A DNA stretch of 64,000 nucleotides from Arthrobacter sp. SDTb3-6 (GCF_013376095.1 NZ_JAAMFN010000022.1:1-64000); one strand, 5' to 3'. Shown: positions 45,808 to 55,557, numbered from the stretch's first letter. Made by a program: numbers and translations. The notes: a model not told the origin generated them from the sequence alone.

Positions 45808-46257
45808 CTACGTCCGGCGCAGGGCGCGGCGCAAGGCCGGCAGCCGGGCGATGGTGGGCAGCTGCCGGTAGCCGCCGGCCGCCAGGCCCGCATTGCGTTC
45901 AAAGAAGTTCCGGCTCCCGGGATCCCCCGTGCGCCACCACGAATACCCGGCGCAGGCGGCGTAGAGGGGCAGGAACGGCAGCCCCAGGCACCAGGCATAT
46001 TGCGTGGCATGGCCCGCCTCGTGTGCCAGCAGCTCCGGGCGGGAGTCGATGAAGGCCCGGTCCGCCCGGTAGAAAACGACACTGCCCACCGTAAACGCCC
46101 CGGCGAGCGGCAGTGTGGGCCGGTAGCCGGTGCCCAGCAGCAGTCCCTGCGGGCCCGGCTCAACCCGGGTGCGCGCCAGTGCAGCAAGGAGCAGGCCCGC
46201 AGGGGTGGAAAGGTTCAGCATGTTGGCCCACTGCCGGGCCCGCAGGGCGGCCCTCAC
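45808..46257 (-). CDS. Uncharacterised protein with an HEAGH metallopeptidase-like motif
   Basis: The GTG at 46257 overlaps the stop of the upstream lipoprotein gene as GTGA and gives 149 residues. The key feature is LLAHEAGHATQYAWCLG, with His79, Glu80 and His83 arranged as H-E-x2-H and a Gln four residues later. This recalls DUF4157-type putative zinc proteins (HExxHxxQ). Hydrophobic stretches occur at about 15-30 and just after the motif (LGLPFLPLYAACAGY). The C-terminus is basic (PALRRALRRT). A metal or protease function is inferred from the motif alone. Confidence 0.65.
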   Translation of the reverse strand: MRAALRARQWANMLNLSTPAGLLLAALARTRVEPGPQGLLLGTGYRPTLPLAGAFTVGSVVFYRADRAFIDSRPELLAHEAGHATQYAWCLGLPFLPLYAACAGYSWWRTGDPGSRNFFERNAGLAAGGYRQLPTIARLPALRRALRRT

Positions 46258-47360
46258 GGTGCCGTTGCCGTGGCCGGGGGCGCGGGCAGGTCCTTGGGCT
46301 GCGGGGCCGGTAGGCGCACGGCCTTCAAAACCGTGGTCTGCACAACTGTCAGCCGGGCCAGCGCCTCCTTGGGACCCTCCTTGGCCTTCCCGCACGCTGT
46401 CAGCGGCCACTGCACATGGACCGCCCGGCCCCCGGCGTCCACCAGCCAAAGGTCCGCGATGATTTCCAGGTTTGCCTCGCACACCAGCTTTCCCGGGGCC
46501 CGGTCACTGGGGGAGCGCAGGACCTTCACGAGGGGCGCCAGATCCCCCGTGAACCTCTTCTGCGTTATGGTCCGCCACGTGCCCCGGGCGTCCGTGGCGT
46601 TGGGGCCGAAGGCAGTGCATTCCACTGCCGCGGCAGGCTCGAAGCCCGCCGGAATACTGCCCATGTCCTTGGCGGACGGGTCGGCCGTGCCGTTGCCTTC
46701 ATACCAGCGGGCCGTCGTCAGGCAGTCAGCGCCGGCGAGGACCCGTGCAGGCGGGGGAGTGAACTGCTCGACGGCGCCGGACGGCCGCGTGTCGATGGTC
46801 TTCGACGATGACACCGGCAGGGCCGCCAGGGCCTCCCGGGTCCCGGGCTTGGGGAATCCGCAGCCGGTGCGCGGCCACTGGACGTGGACGGCCTTGCCAC
46901 GGGCATCAACCAGCCACAGGTCCGGAATGGTTTCCGCCATGGAGAAACACGCGCCGCCCTCCTCCCGGTCGCTGGGTTGTGCCAATGCCGCCAGCAGGGG
47001 CCCGTAGTTCCCCGCGTGGTGCTCTTCCAGGATGGTGGCCCGGGCCGGCTCCGGGCCGGCCTGGGGGACGATGCGCTGCCCCGGCGGGCACACGACGACG
47101 TCCACCGGCACAAAGCCCCGGGGCACACTGCCCATCTTGTCCGCCACCGCAGGAGGCGCCGTCATGAGGGGCTCATTCCAATATGGGGTGGCCAGGCAAT
47201 CCACCTTGTCCTGCAGGGCGGCCGGTGCCGGCGTGTAGTGCGTGGGGCGGGCTGCGAAGGGGGCGCCGCACCCGGACAGGAAGAGTGCGAGGACGGCCGA
47301 AAGCGACAGGAGGAAGGCCGGCGTCGTACGCCTTGGCAGCTGGAATGAACGGGCGCCCAT
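46254..47360 (-). CDS. Lipoprotein with an internal duplication
   Basis: A 368-residue secreted lipoprotein. The signal peptide (RRTTPAFLLSLSAVLALFLSGCG) has its lipobox Cys at 31. The mature part consists of two similar halves. One starts at about residue 54 (DCLATPYW...MGSVPRGFVPVDVVVC...LWLVDARGKAVHVQWPRTGCG). The other starts at about 212 (DCLTTARW...MGSIPAGFEPAAAVEC...LWLVDAGGRAVHVQWPLTACG). Each has paired Cys and ends with a Cys-Gly. I do not recognise the family. A TAGGCT -10 lies 6 nt before the ATG. It leads a leftward unit with the HEAGH and perhaps the SIMPL gene. Confidence 0.75.
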   Translation of the reverse strand: MGARSFQLPRRTTPAFLLSLSAVLALFLSGCGAPFAARPTHYTPAPAALQDKVDCLATPYWNEPLMTAPPAVADKMGSVPRGFVPVDVVVCPPGQRIVPQAGPEPARATILEEHHAGNYGPLLAALAQPSDREEGGACFSMAETIPDLWLVDARGKAVHVQWPRTGCGFPKPGTREALAALPVSSSKTIDTRPSGAVEQFTPPPARVLAGADCLTTARWYEGNGTADPSAKDMGSIPAGFEPAAAVECTAFGPNATDARGTWRTITQKRFTGDLAPLVKVLRSPSDRAPGKLVCEANLEIIADLWLVDAGGRAVHVQWPLTACGKAKEGPKEALARLTVVQTTVLKAVRLPAPQPKDLPAPPATATAP

Positions 47361-47366
47361 GCCCTG

Positions 47367-47372
47367 AGCCTA
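47367..47372 (-). promoter_or_regulatory. -10 element of a probable leaderless lipoprotein-gene promoter
   Basis: Minus-strand TAGGCT ends 6 nt before the ATG at 47360. Confidence 0.45.
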
Positions 47373-47461
47373 GCAACGCGCGCGCAGGAAGGGGATGGCG
47401 AATGGGCAACGAGTCACTGCCGTGGGGGCGGCGGAAGGCCCGGCCGCCATTCAAAAACCGT

Positions 47462-47496
47462 GCGGGCCGTCATTTAGACTGGGTGTGGCGGCCCGC
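47462..47496. promoter_or_regulatory. pheS promoter region with flanking inverted repeat
   Basis: A TAGACT -10 (47475-47480) sits between the arms of an 8-bp perfect inverted repeat, GCGGGCCG and CGGCCCGC. The leader to the pheS ATG would be about 55 nt, without a clear Shine-Dalgarno. Confidence 0.35.
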
Positions 47497-47541
47497 GCTG
47501 ACCGCCGCTTACCCGCACACGAGCTTAGGTAAAAACTGCAG

Positions 47542-48633
47542 ATGTCTGACACGCCCCAGAAGACGGCCGCCGCGCCCGAATCGACCACCACCCCCGCCGT
47601 CCCGGACCCGCTGGACGAGGCCGCCGTCGGCGCCGCCGTCGAGCAGGCGCTCGCAGCCATCGCGGCCGCCGCCACCCTGGAGGAGCTCAAGGCCGCCCGC
47701 CTCGCGCACACCGGCGAAAAGTCGCCGCTGAGCCTGGCCAACCGGGGGATCGGCGGGCTGTCCAAGGAATTCAAGGCCGCCGCCGGCAAGCTCATGGGGG
47801 CCTCCCGGGGCCGTGTTGCCAAGGCGCTCGCAGCCCGCACCGAGGTGCTCGAGGCCGAGGACGCCGCCCGCATCCTGGTGGAGGAAACGGTCGACGTCAC
47901 CGCCGCCCCGCGCCGCCGCCGTGCCGGCGCCCGCCATCCGCTGTCCACCCTTCAGGACCGCGTGTGCGACATCTTCGTGGGCATGGGCTGGGAAATTGCC
48001 GAAGGCCCGGAGCTGGAATCCGAGTGGTTCAACTTTGACGCCCTGAACTTCAAGCCGGACCACCCGGCCCGCGAAATGCAGGACACCTTCTTCGTGGAGC
48101 CGCCCGAGGCCCACCTGCTCCTGCGCACCCACACCTCCCCGGTGCAGGTCCGCTCCCTGCTGGAACGTGAGCTGCCCGTCTACGTGCTGTGCCCCGGCAA
48201 GGTGTTCCGCACCGACGAGCTCGACGCGACGCACACCCCCGTGTTCCACCAGTTTGAGGGCCTGGCCATCGACAAAAAGCTGTCCATGGCGGACCTGCGC
48301 GGCACCCTGGAGCACTTTGCCCGGCTCATGTTCGGCGACGAGGCCAGCATCCGCCTGCGCCCGAACTACTTCCCCTTCACCGAGCCCTCCGCCGAACTGG
48401 ACATCTGGCACCCCGGTGCCAAGGGCGGCCCGCGCTGGATTGAGTGGGGCGGCTGCGGCATGGTCAACCCGAACGTGCTGCGCGCGGCCGGGATCGACCC
48501 GGACGAGTATTCAGGCTTTGCCTTCGGCATGGGGATCGAGCGGACCCTGATGTTCCGCAACGAGGTCACCGACATGCACGACATGATCGAGGGCGACATA
48601 CGATTCAGCGAACACTTTGGGATGGAGATCTAG
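47542..48633 (+). CDS. pheS: Phenylalanine-tRNA ligase alpha subunit
   Basis: The class II catalytic subunit, 363 residues, full length. An N-terminal coiled coil (about 20-105) binds tRNA. Catalytic motifs are HPLSTLQDRVCDIFVGMGWEIAEGPELE, TDELDATHTPVFHQFEGLAIDK (motif 2) and the final FAFGMGIERTLMFR (motif 3). The pheT start is 5 nt downstream; the two encode the (alpha-beta)2 synthetase. Confidence 0.97.
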   Translation: MSDTPQKTAAAPESTTTPAVPDPLDEAAVGAAVEQALAAIAAAATLEELKAARLAHTGEKSPLSLANRGIGGLSKEFKAAAGKLMGASRGRVAKALAARTEVLEAEDAARILVEETVDVTAAPRRRRAGARHPLSTLQDRVCDIFVGMGWEIAEGPELESEWFNFDALNFKPDHPAREMQDTFFVEPPEAHLLLRTHTSPVQVRSLLERELPVYVLCPGKVFRTDELDATHTPVFHQFEGLAIDKKLSMADLRGTLEHFARLMFGDEASIRLRPNYFPFTEPSAELDIWHPGAKGGPRWIEWGGCGMVNPNVLRAAGIDPDEYSGFAFGMGIERTLMFRNEVTDMHDMIEGDIRFSEHFGMEI

Positions 48634-48637
48634 GCCC

Positions 48638-51181
48638 GTGCGTATTCCACTGACTTGGCTGCGCGAGTATGCGCAGGTGCCGGCAGGAGCAACTGCAGAA
48701 GACGTCATGACTGAGCTGGTCAAGGTTGGCTTTGAGGAAGAGGCCGTCCACCGGCCCCTGGACTCCATCAGCGGCCCCGTGGTGGTGGGCCGGGTGCTGT
48801 CCAAGGAACCCGAGCCGCAGAGCAACGGCAAGACCATCAACTGGTGTTCCGTCCGTGTGGTTCCCGAAGGCGCCACGCAGGCCCTCGAAGGGGACGGCAT
48901 TGACCCCTCCGGCGTGCAGGGCATCGTGTGCGGTGCCCACAACTTTGAGGTGGGGGACAAGGTGGTGGTCACCCTGCCCGGCGCCGTGCTGCCCGGCGAC
49001 TTCCGCATTTCCCCGCGCAAGACCTACGGCCACGTCTCGGCAGGCATGATCGCCTCCGTGCGCGAGCTGGGCATGGGCGAGGAGCACGACGGCATCCTGG
49101 TGCTCTCCACCCTGGGCCTGGACCCGGAGCCGGGCACCGACGCGCTGGAACTGCTGGGCCTGCGGGACGAGGCCGCCGAAATCAACGTGACCCCGGACCG
49201 CGGCTACGTGTTCAGCATCCGCGGCGCCGCCCGAGAGTATGCCCACGCGACGGGCACGCCCTTTATGGATCCGGCGTCCTTGGTTTCCGTCACGCCCGCG
49301 TCGGGTCCGGGGTACCCCGTCCGCCTCGAGGACCAGGCACCCATCTACGGGCTGCCCGGCTGCGACCGCTTCGTGGCCCGTACCGTGCACGGCATCAACG
49401 CGGCCGCGCCAACCCCCACCTGGATGTCCTCCCGCCTGCGCCTGGCCGGCATCCGCTCCATCTCGCTGCCCGTGGACATCTCCAACTACGTCATGTTGGA
49501 GCTGGGCCAGCCGCTGCACTTCTACGACGCCGACAAGCTCTCCGGCGACATCGTGGTGCGCCGCGCCGCCGCCGGGGAAACCCTGCAGACCCTGGATGGG
49601 AAGGTGCGCAAGCTGGACACCGAGGACCTGCTCATCACGGACGCCTCCGGCGCCATCGGCGTGGCCGGCGTCATGGGCGGGGCCGCCACCGAGGTCACCC
49701 CGGCGACCACCTCCGTCCTCATCGAGGCCGCCCACTTCGAGGAAGTCTCGATCGCCCGCTCGCGCCGCCGCCACAAGCTGCCCTCCGAGGCATCCAAGCG
49801 CTTTGAGCGCGGCGTGGACTGGGAGGTGGCCGACGAGGCCGCCCAGCGCGCCGTGAACCTGCTCGTGGAACTGGCCGGCGGCACCGAGGACACCACGGCG
49901 ACCGACGTGGGCACGGAGCCGGCGCCCGTCACCGTGTTCCTTCCGGCCGGATTCGCCTCCGCCCGCATCGGCATCGACTTCACTCCGGAGCAGGTGGTGG
50001 ACTCCCTGACCGACCTGGGAGCCGGTGTTGAGGAGGCCGACGGCGGCTGGAACGTCACGGCCCCGAGCTGGCGCCACGACCTGGCCACCCCCGAGGACCT
50101 CACGGAGGAAGTGGCCCGCCTGGTGGGCTACGACGCGATTCCCGCCACCTTGCCCATCGCCCCTCCGGGCCGGGGCTACTCCCGCACCCAGCAGCAGCGC
50201 CGGCGCGCCGTCCAGGCCCTGGCGGACTCCGGGCTGACGGAAATCCTCGCCTACCCGTTCGTGTCCAAGGCCGCGAACGACACCTTCGGCGTGGCCGAGG
50301 CGGGCGCCCCCCGCGGGGCCGTCAAGCTCGCCAACCCGCTGAGCGAGGAGTTCGGCTACCTGCGCACCTCGGTGCTGCCGGGCCTGATTGACACGGCGAA
50401 GCGCAACCACTCGCGCGGCTTCACCGACCTGGCATTATTCGAATCCGGCCTCGTGTTCCTGCCCTCGGGCACCTTTGGCACGGCGTCCATCCCGCCGCTC
50501 GGCGCCAAGCCGTCCGACGACGTCCTGGACGCCTTGTACGACGGCATCCCCTACCAGCCGCTCACGATCGGCGCCGTCTTTACCGGCAGGGACACCGCCG
50601 CCGCACCCGGCCACACGCCGCGGGCCTGGGACTGGGCCGACGCCATCGACGCCGCACGCCTCGTGGCCGATGTGACCGGCGTGGACCTGGTGGTGGAGCA
50701 GGGCTCGCACCAGGCCTTCCACCCCGGCCGCGCCGCCGTGCTGAAGCTGCGCTCGGGCGAGGTGGTGGGCCATGCCGGTGAGCTGCATCCACGCCTGCTG
50801 GCCGAGCAGCACCTGCCGGCGCGCACCGTGGCCATGGAGATCAACGCCAGCATGGTCTTTGACGCCGCCCCGGACGTGATCGTGGCCAGGCCGATCTCCA
50901 CCTTCCCGGTGGCCACCCAGGACGTGGCCCTGGTGGTGCCGGCGGAAATTCCGGCAGCCGAGGTGCTGGCCACCCTGCGCGAAGGAGCCGGGGAGCTGCT
51001 TGAGGACGTGGCACTGTTCGACGAATACCACGGCAAGGGCATCCCGGAGGCGAGCAAGTCGCTCGCCTTCGGGCTGCGCTTCCGGGCCGCGGACCGCACG
51101 CTGACGGCCGACGAGGCCTCCGCCGCCCGCGCGGCCGCCGTCGAACTGGCCGGCGAACGCTTCGGGGCCACCCAGCGGTAG
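48638..51181 (+). CDS. pheT: Phenylalanine-tRNA ligase beta subunit
   Basis: An 847-residue protein of the usual length. The order is the N-terminal MRIPLTWLREY, the EMAP/tRNA-binding fold (IVCGAHNFEVGDKVVV), B3/B4 editing domain (GCDRFVARTVHGI...NYVMLELGQPLHFYDADK), B5 (EASKRFERGVDWEV...), the class II-like core, and the FDX-ACB domain at the C-terminus (PISTFPVATQDVALVVP). A GTG start at 48638, 5 nt after pheS, is the one that begins with the family N-terminus. Confidence 0.96.
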   Translation: MRIPLTWLREYAQVPAGATAEDVMTELVKVGFEEEAVHRPLDSISGPVVVGRVLSKEPEPQSNGKTINWCSVRVVPEGATQALEGDGIDPSGVQGIVCGAHNFEVGDKVVVTLPGAVLPGDFRISPRKTYGHVSAGMIASVRELGMGEEHDGILVLSTLGLDPEPGTDALELLGLRDEAAEINVTPDRGYVFSIRGAAREYAHATGTPFMDPASLVSVTPASGPGYPVRLEDQAPIYGLPGCDRFVARTVHGINAAAPTPTWMSSRLRLAGIRSISLPVDISNYVMLELGQPLHFYDADKLSGDIVVRRAAAGETLQTLDGKVRKLDTEDLLITDASGAIGVAGVMGGAATEVTPATTSVLIEAAHFEEVSIARSRRRHKLPSEASKRFERGVDWEVADEAAQRAVNLLVELAGGTEDTTATDVGTEPAPVTVFLPAGFASARIGIDFTPEQVVDSLTDLGAGVEEADGGWNVTAPSWRHDLATPEDLTEEVARLVGYDAIPATLPIAPPGRGYSRTQQQRRRAVQALADSGLTEILAYPFVSKAANDTFGVAEAGAPRGAVKLANPLSEEFGYLRTSVLPGLIDTAKRNHSRGFTDLALFESGLVFLPSGTFGTASIPPLGAKPSDDVLDALYDGIPYQPLTIGAVFTGRDTAAAPGHTPRAWDWADAIDAARLVADVTGVDLVVEQGSHQAFHPGRAAVLKLRSGEVVGHAGELHPRLLAEQHLPARTVAMEINASMVFDAAPDVIVARPISTFPVATQDVALVVPAEIPAAEVLATLREGAGELLEDVALFDEYHGKGIPEASKSLAFGLRFRAADRTLTADEASAARAAAVELAGERFGATQR

Positions 51182-51230
51182 GGTCCGTGGCGGGGCCGCC
51201 CCGGGCGGCTCCGCCCCGGACCGGACGGGG

Positions 51231-52205
51231 TTACGGGACCAGGATGACCTTGCCCGTAGTCTGCCGGGCCTGGAGCGCCGAGTGGGCGGCGCCGGCCTCG
51301 GCCAGCGGGAAGCGGGCGCCAATGCGGGCGGTCAGCTTTCCGGCCGCCGCCGCGTTGAAGACGTCGGCGGAACGCCAGCGGCGCTCCTGCGGATTGCGCA
51401 GGTAGTGCGCCAGCGTGGGACGGGTGACAAACAGGGATCCGGAGGAATTGAGGCGCTGCAGGTCAAACGGCGGCACCTGCCCGGACGCCCCGCCAAAGAG
51501 CACGAGCGTCCCCCTGATCCGCAACGACGCCAGGGAACCTTCAAAGGTGTCCTTCCCGACGCCGTCGTACACCACGTCGACGCCTTCGCCGTTGGTGAGC
51601 TCACGGACGGCCTCGGCGAAACCGTCGTACCGCAGGACGTCGTCGGCCCCGGCCACGCGGGAAAGCTCCTCCTTTTCATCCGTCGACACGGTGGTGATGA
51701 CCCGGGCCTCGCGCTCCTTGAGCATCTGGGTCAGCAGCAGGCCCACTCCTCCGGCGCCGGCGTGCAGCAGCACCGTCTGGCCGGGTTCCACATGGTAGGT
51801 GGAATTCATCAGGTAGTGGGCCGTCATGCCCTGCAGCGGCAGGGCCGCGGCGACGTCCAGGGGCAGCGCGGAGGGCACCGGCAGCGCCTTGTCCGCCGGG
51901 AAGATGGCATATTCGGCGTAGCAGCCCACGCCCTCGGCCGTGGCCACGTGGTCGCCCACGGCAAATTCCTCGACCCCGGGACCGAGCGCCACCACTGTCC
52001 CGGACGCCTCGGCCCCCGGGGTGAAGGGGAACGGGACGTTGTAGGTGCCGTCGCGCTGGTAGGTCTCAATGAAGTTCACGCCGACGGCGGCGATGCGCAC
52101 CAGAAGCTGGCCTGGCCCGGCCTCGGGAACCGGCACTTCCTTCAGTGCCAGGACCTCGGGACCGCCGGGGGCGTCGGCAACGATGGCACGGTTTCGCGAG
52201 GTCAT
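51231..52205 (-). CDS. Quinone oxidoreductase (zeta-crystallin-type MDR family)
   Basis: A 324-residue NADPH-dependent medium-chain reductase without catalytic zinc. Features are GVNFIETYQRDGTYNVPFPFTPGAEASG at the N-terminus, the Rossmann motif LLHAGAGGVGLLLTQML, and YDGVGKDTFEGSL followed by GTLVLFGGASGQVPPFD. It fits QorA: reduction of quinones or alpha,beta-unsaturated carbonyls. The ATG at 52205 has GTGGAG 6 nt upstream; a GTG at 52217 is the alternative. It is divergent from argC. Confidence 0.9.
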   Translation of the reverse strand: MTSRNRAIVADAPGGPEVLALKEVPVPEAGPGQLLVRIAAVGVNFIETYQRDGTYNVPFPFTPGAEASGTVVALGPGVEEFAVGDHVATAEGVGCYAEYAIFPADKALPVPSALPLDVAAALPLQGMTAHYLMNSTYHVEPGQTVLLHAGAGGVGLLLTQMLKEREARVITTVSTDEKEELSRVAGADDVLRYDGFAEAVRELTNGEGVDVVYDGVGKDTFEGSLASLRIRGTLVLFGGASGQVPPFDLQRLNSSGSLFVTRPTLAHYLRNPQERRWRSADVFNAAAAGKLTARIGARFPLAEAGAAHSALQARQTTGKVILVP

Positions 52206-52326
52206 GGTGTACTCCACTTCTGTTCAAATTCCCGGGGACGTCAACTGCATTGGATCGGCGCCTGCCACCAAAGGCGGAAGCGATGTTTACATCATAGGTG
52301 CGAAAATTCCCCGGTCGCCTGAACTT

Positions 52327-52364
52327 CATGGATAAATATCGGCATCTATGAATAATTCTGCTGT
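52327..52364. promoter_or_regulatory. Pair of ArgR boxes upstream of argC
   Basis: Two 18-bp AT-rich sites, CATGGATAAATATCGGCA (52327-52344) and TATGAATAATTCTGCTGT (52347-52364), resemble CATGAATAAAAATTCAAG-type ARG boxes. Their centres are 20 bp apart, as expected for an ArgR hexamer. They cover the -35 region of argC. argR itself lies in the operon. Confidence 0.65.
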
Positions 52365-52369
52365 ATAGT
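52364..52369 (+). promoter_or_regulatory. -10 element of a probable leaderless argC promoter
   Basis: TATAGT (five of six to consensus) ends 6 nt before the argC ATG, and there is no Shine-Dalgarno. The -35 region is weak and overlaps the ArgR boxes. Confidence 0.6.
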
Positions 52370-52375
52370 CGTTTT

Positions 52376-53431
52376 ATGACGATTTCAGTAGCCGTTTCCG
52401 GAGCCAGCGGATATGCCGGGGGAGAGGTGCTCCGCCTCCTGGCCAGCCACCCGGACGTGACCATCGGGGCCATCACCGCCCACAGCAACGCCGGCACCCG
52501 CCTGGGTGAACTGCAGCCGCACCTCCATGCACTGGCCGACCGCATCCTGGTCGACACCACGGTGGACAACCTCGCCGGGCACGACGTCGTCTTCCTCGCC
52601 CTCCCGCACGGCAAGTCCGCCGCCATCGCGGCCCAGCTGCCGGCCGACACCCTCGTGATCGACGCCGGTGCCGACCACCGCCTGCAGTCGGCCGAGGCCT
52701 GGGAAAAGTTTTACGGCTCCCCGCACGCCGGCACCTGGCCCTACGGCCTGCCCGAACTGCCCGGCGCCCGGGCGAAGCTGCAGGGTGCCAAGCGGATCGC
52801 GGTCCCCGGATGCTACCCCACCAGCTCGCTGCTTGCCCTGATGCCCGGCTTTAGCGCCGGCGCCCTGCTGCCGGACGACGTCGTCATCGTGGCGGCCTCG
52901 GGCACCTCCGGCGCGGGGAAGGCCGCCAAGATCAACCTGATCGGCTCCGAAGTCATGGGTTCCATGAGCCCGTACGGGGTCGGTGGCGGGCACCGGCACA
53001 CGCCGGAAATCCAGCAGGGCCTCTCCGAGGCGTCCGGCCTCGACGTCAAGGTGTCCTTCACGCCCACCCTGGCCCCCATGAGCCGCGGCATCCTCGCGAC
53101 CGCCACGGCCAAGGTGGCACCCGGATTTGCGGCCGGCCTGGGCGGGCAGGACCTGGCCGCGGCCCTGCGCCGGACCTGGGTTGACGCCTACGCCGGCGAA
53201 CCGTTCGTGAAGGTCCTTCCGGAGGGCCAGTGGCCCTCCACCAAGTCGGTGCAGGCCTCCAACTACGCGGCCCTGCAAATCGCCTACGACCCCAACGTCA
53301 ACCGGGTGGTGGCCTGCTGCGCCATCGACAACCTCACCAAGGGGACCGCCGGCGGGGCGGTACAGTCAATGAACATTGCCCTCGGCCTGGCGGAAAGCAC
53401 CGGCCTGTCCTTCCAAGGAGTAGCACCATGA
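52376..53431 (+). CDS. argC: N-acetyl-gamma-glutamyl-phosphate reductase ArgC
   Basis: ArgC, 351 residues, makes N-acetylglutamate semialdehyde. The Rossmann start is [22 protein letters not shown], the catalytic Cys is in [15 protein letters not shown], and [12 protein letters not shown] carries the conserved His. It is the first gene of argC-J-B-D-F-R and then G-H. It overlaps argJ in ATGA. Repression by ArgR through two boxes is likely. Confidence 0.97.
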   Translation: MTISVAVSGASGYAGGEVLRLLASHPDVTIGAITAHSNAGTRLGELQPHLHALADRILVDTTVDNLAGHDVVFLALPHGKSAAIAAQLPADTLVIDAGADHRLQSAEAWEKFYGSPHAGTWPYGLPELPGARAKLQGAKRIAVPGCYPTSSLLALMPGFSAGALLPDDVVIVAASGTSGAGKAAKINLIGSEVMGSMSPYGVGGGHRHTPEIQQGLSEASGLDVKVSFTPTLAPMSRGILATATAKVAPGFAAGLGGQDLAAALRRTWVDAYAGEPFVKVLPEGQWPSTKSVQASNYAALQIAYDPNVNRVVACCAIDNLTKGTAGGAVQSMNIALGLAESTGLSFQGVAP

Positions 53432-54597
53432 GCGTCACAACTGCACAGGGCTTCCGGGCCGCCGGCGTCACCGCCGGACTGAAAAAATCCGGCAACCCCG
53501 ACCTCGCCCTGGTGGTCAACGACGGCCCGCAGCGCAGCGCCGCCGCCGTGTTCACCTCCAACCGCGTTGCCGCCGCGCCGGTCCACTGGTCCCGGACGGT
53601 CCTGGGCGACGGGCGCGTGGACGCCGTGGTGCTCAACTCCGGCGGCGCCAACGCCTGTACCGGGCCCGAGGGCTTCCAAAACACGCACACCACCGCCGAG
53701 AAGGTGGCCGACGTGCTGGGCATTTCCGCCACGGACGTTGCCGTCTGCTCCACGGGCCTCATCGGCGAGCAGCTCCCCATGGACAAGATCCTGCCGGGCG
53801 TGGAGGCTGCCGCGGCAGCGCTGGCGGCCGACGGCGGGGCCGGTGCCGCCGCCGCGATCATGACCACCGACACCGTCCCGAAGGAAACGGCCTGGACATC
53901 CGCCCCCGACGCGAACGGCAACAGCTACACGATTGGCGGCATGGCCAAGGGCGCCGGCATGCTGGCCCCCGGGCTGGCCACCATGCTGGTGGTCATCACC
54001 ACCGACGCCGAGGTGGCCCCCGAAGGGCTTGACGCGGCCCTGCGCGACGCCGTCCGCCCCACCTTCAACCGTGCCGACTCCGACGGCTGCATGTCCACCA
54101 ACGACACAGTGCTGCTGCTGGGCTCCGGCGCCTCGACCGTGATCCCCGACATGGACGAGTTCACCGCCGGCCTGACCACGGTCTGCGCCACCCTGGCCCG
54201 CGCCCTGATCGCCGACGCCGAAGGCGCCAAGCACGACATCGCCATCACCACCGTCAACGCGGACAGCGAACGCGACGCCGAGATCGCCTCCCGGGCCGTG
54301 GCCCGCTCCAACCTGTTCAAGTGCGCCATCTTCGGCAACGACCCCAACTGGGGCCGCGTGCTCTCCGCTGTCGGAACCACCGACGCCGTGTTCGACCCGA
54401 ACGAGATCAACGTCAGCATCAACGGCGTCCAGATCTGCCGCAAGGGCGCCATTGGCGACTCCCGCGACCTCGTGGACCTGGCCGGGCGCGAAGTCACCGT
54501 CGAGATCGACCTGCGCGCCGGCGCGGCCTCCGCGACCATCTGGACGAACGACCTGACCCATGACTACGTCGAAGAAAACAGCGCCTACTCGTCGTAG
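53428..54597 (+). CDS. argJ: Glutamate N-acetyltransferase/amino-acid acetyltransferase ArgJ
   Basis: ArgJ closes the acetyl cycle by moving acetyl from N-acetylornithine to glutamate; bifunctional forms also make N-acetylglutamate. Its 389 residues contain the autocleavage site before Thr185 in [16 protein letters not shown], where the precursor splits into alpha and beta chains. Other motifs are [10 protein letters not shown] and [15 protein letters not shown]. The start overlaps the argC stop. Whether it is mono- or bifunctional cannot be told. Confidence 0.96.
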   Translation: MSVTTAQGFRAAGVTAGLKKSGNPDLALVVNDGPQRSAAAVFTSNRVAAAPVHWSRTVLGDGRVDAVVLNSGGANACTGPEGFQNTHTTAEKVADVLGISATDVAVCSTGLIGEQLPMDKILPGVEAAAAALAADGGAGAAAAIMTTDTVPKETAWTSAPDANGNSYTIGGMAKGAGMLAPGLATMLVVITTDAEVAPEGLDAALRDAVRPTFNRADSDGCMSTNDTVLLLGSGASTVIPDMDEFTAGLTTVCATLARALIADAEGAKHDIAITTVNADSERDAEIASRAVARSNLFKCAIFGNDPNWGRVLSAVGTTDAVFDPNEINVSINGVQICRKGAIGDSRDLVDLAGREVTVEIDLRAGAASATIWTNDLTHDYVEENSAYSS

Positions 54598-54654
54598 GTC
54601 CGGCGGCCGGGCCTGCCCCGGCGGCCGGCAACGGCGAAGAATTGAAGGAAGAGA

Positions 54655-55553
54655 ATGATGGATTCGGTGGAAACCGCGCAGGACAAGGCAGCGTCGCTGA
54701 TTGAGGCGCTGCCGTGGATCCAGCAATTTGCCGGCACCGTGGTGGTGGTCAAGTACGGCGGCAACGCCATGATCAACGACGACCTCCGGCGGGCGTTTGC
54801 CGAGGACATCGTGTTCATGCACCACGTGGGCATCAAGCCCGTGGTGGTGCACGGCGGCGGTCCGCAGATCAACGCGATGCTCAAGCGCCTGGACATCAAG
54901 AGCGAGTTCAAGGGCGGCCTGCGCGTCACCACGCCCGAGGCCATGGACGTGGTCCGCATGGTCCTGACCGGGCAGGTGGGCCGCGAACTGGTGGGCCTGA
55001 TCAACTCCCACGGCGCATACGCCGTGGGGCTGTCCGGCGAGGACGGGGCGCTGCTGCAGGCCGAACGCACCGGCACCGTCGTGGACGGGCTGCCCGTGGA
55101 CCTGGGCCTGGTCGGCGAGGTGGTGGGCGTGAACCCCGGCGCCATCATCGACCTCCTGGAGGCCGGGCGCATCCCCGTCATCTCCACCGTGGCGCCCGAG
55201 GTGGGCGACGCCTCCACCGTACTGAACGTCAACGCGGACACCGCGGCCTCGGCCCTGGCCGTCGCCCTGGGCGCCTCGCGCCTGGTCATCCTGACCGACG
55301 TCGAAGGCCTCTACGCCAACTGGCCGGACAAGTCATCCCTGCTGTCCTCCCTGGGCGCCGGCGAACTGCGCGCCATGCTGCCGTCGCTGGAATCGGGGAT
55401 GATCCCCAAGATGGGCGCCTGCCTGAACGCTGTCGACGGCGGGGTGGCCCGCGCCGCCGTCGTCGACGGGCGCAGCGCGCATTCAATGCTGCTGGAACTG
55501 ATGACCACCGCCGGCAACGGCACCCAGGTTTTTCCCGACGAAGAGGACGCATC

Positions 55554-55557
<4 letters not shown>
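54655..55557 (+). CDS. argB: Acetylglutamate kinase ArgB
   Basis: ArgB, 300 residues, phosphorylates N-acetylglutamate and is usually the arginine-inhibited step. Motifs are [46 protein letters not shown] and the late [12 protein letters not shown]. The start (ATG ATG at 54655/54658) follows GGAAGAGA. The N-terminal helix before the kinase core, as in arginine-sensitive members, is present but short. Confidence 0.97.

Noticed and set aside
48605-50410. 601-codon minus-strand frame opposite pheT
   Set aside because: Shadow frame of a conserved synthetase gene.
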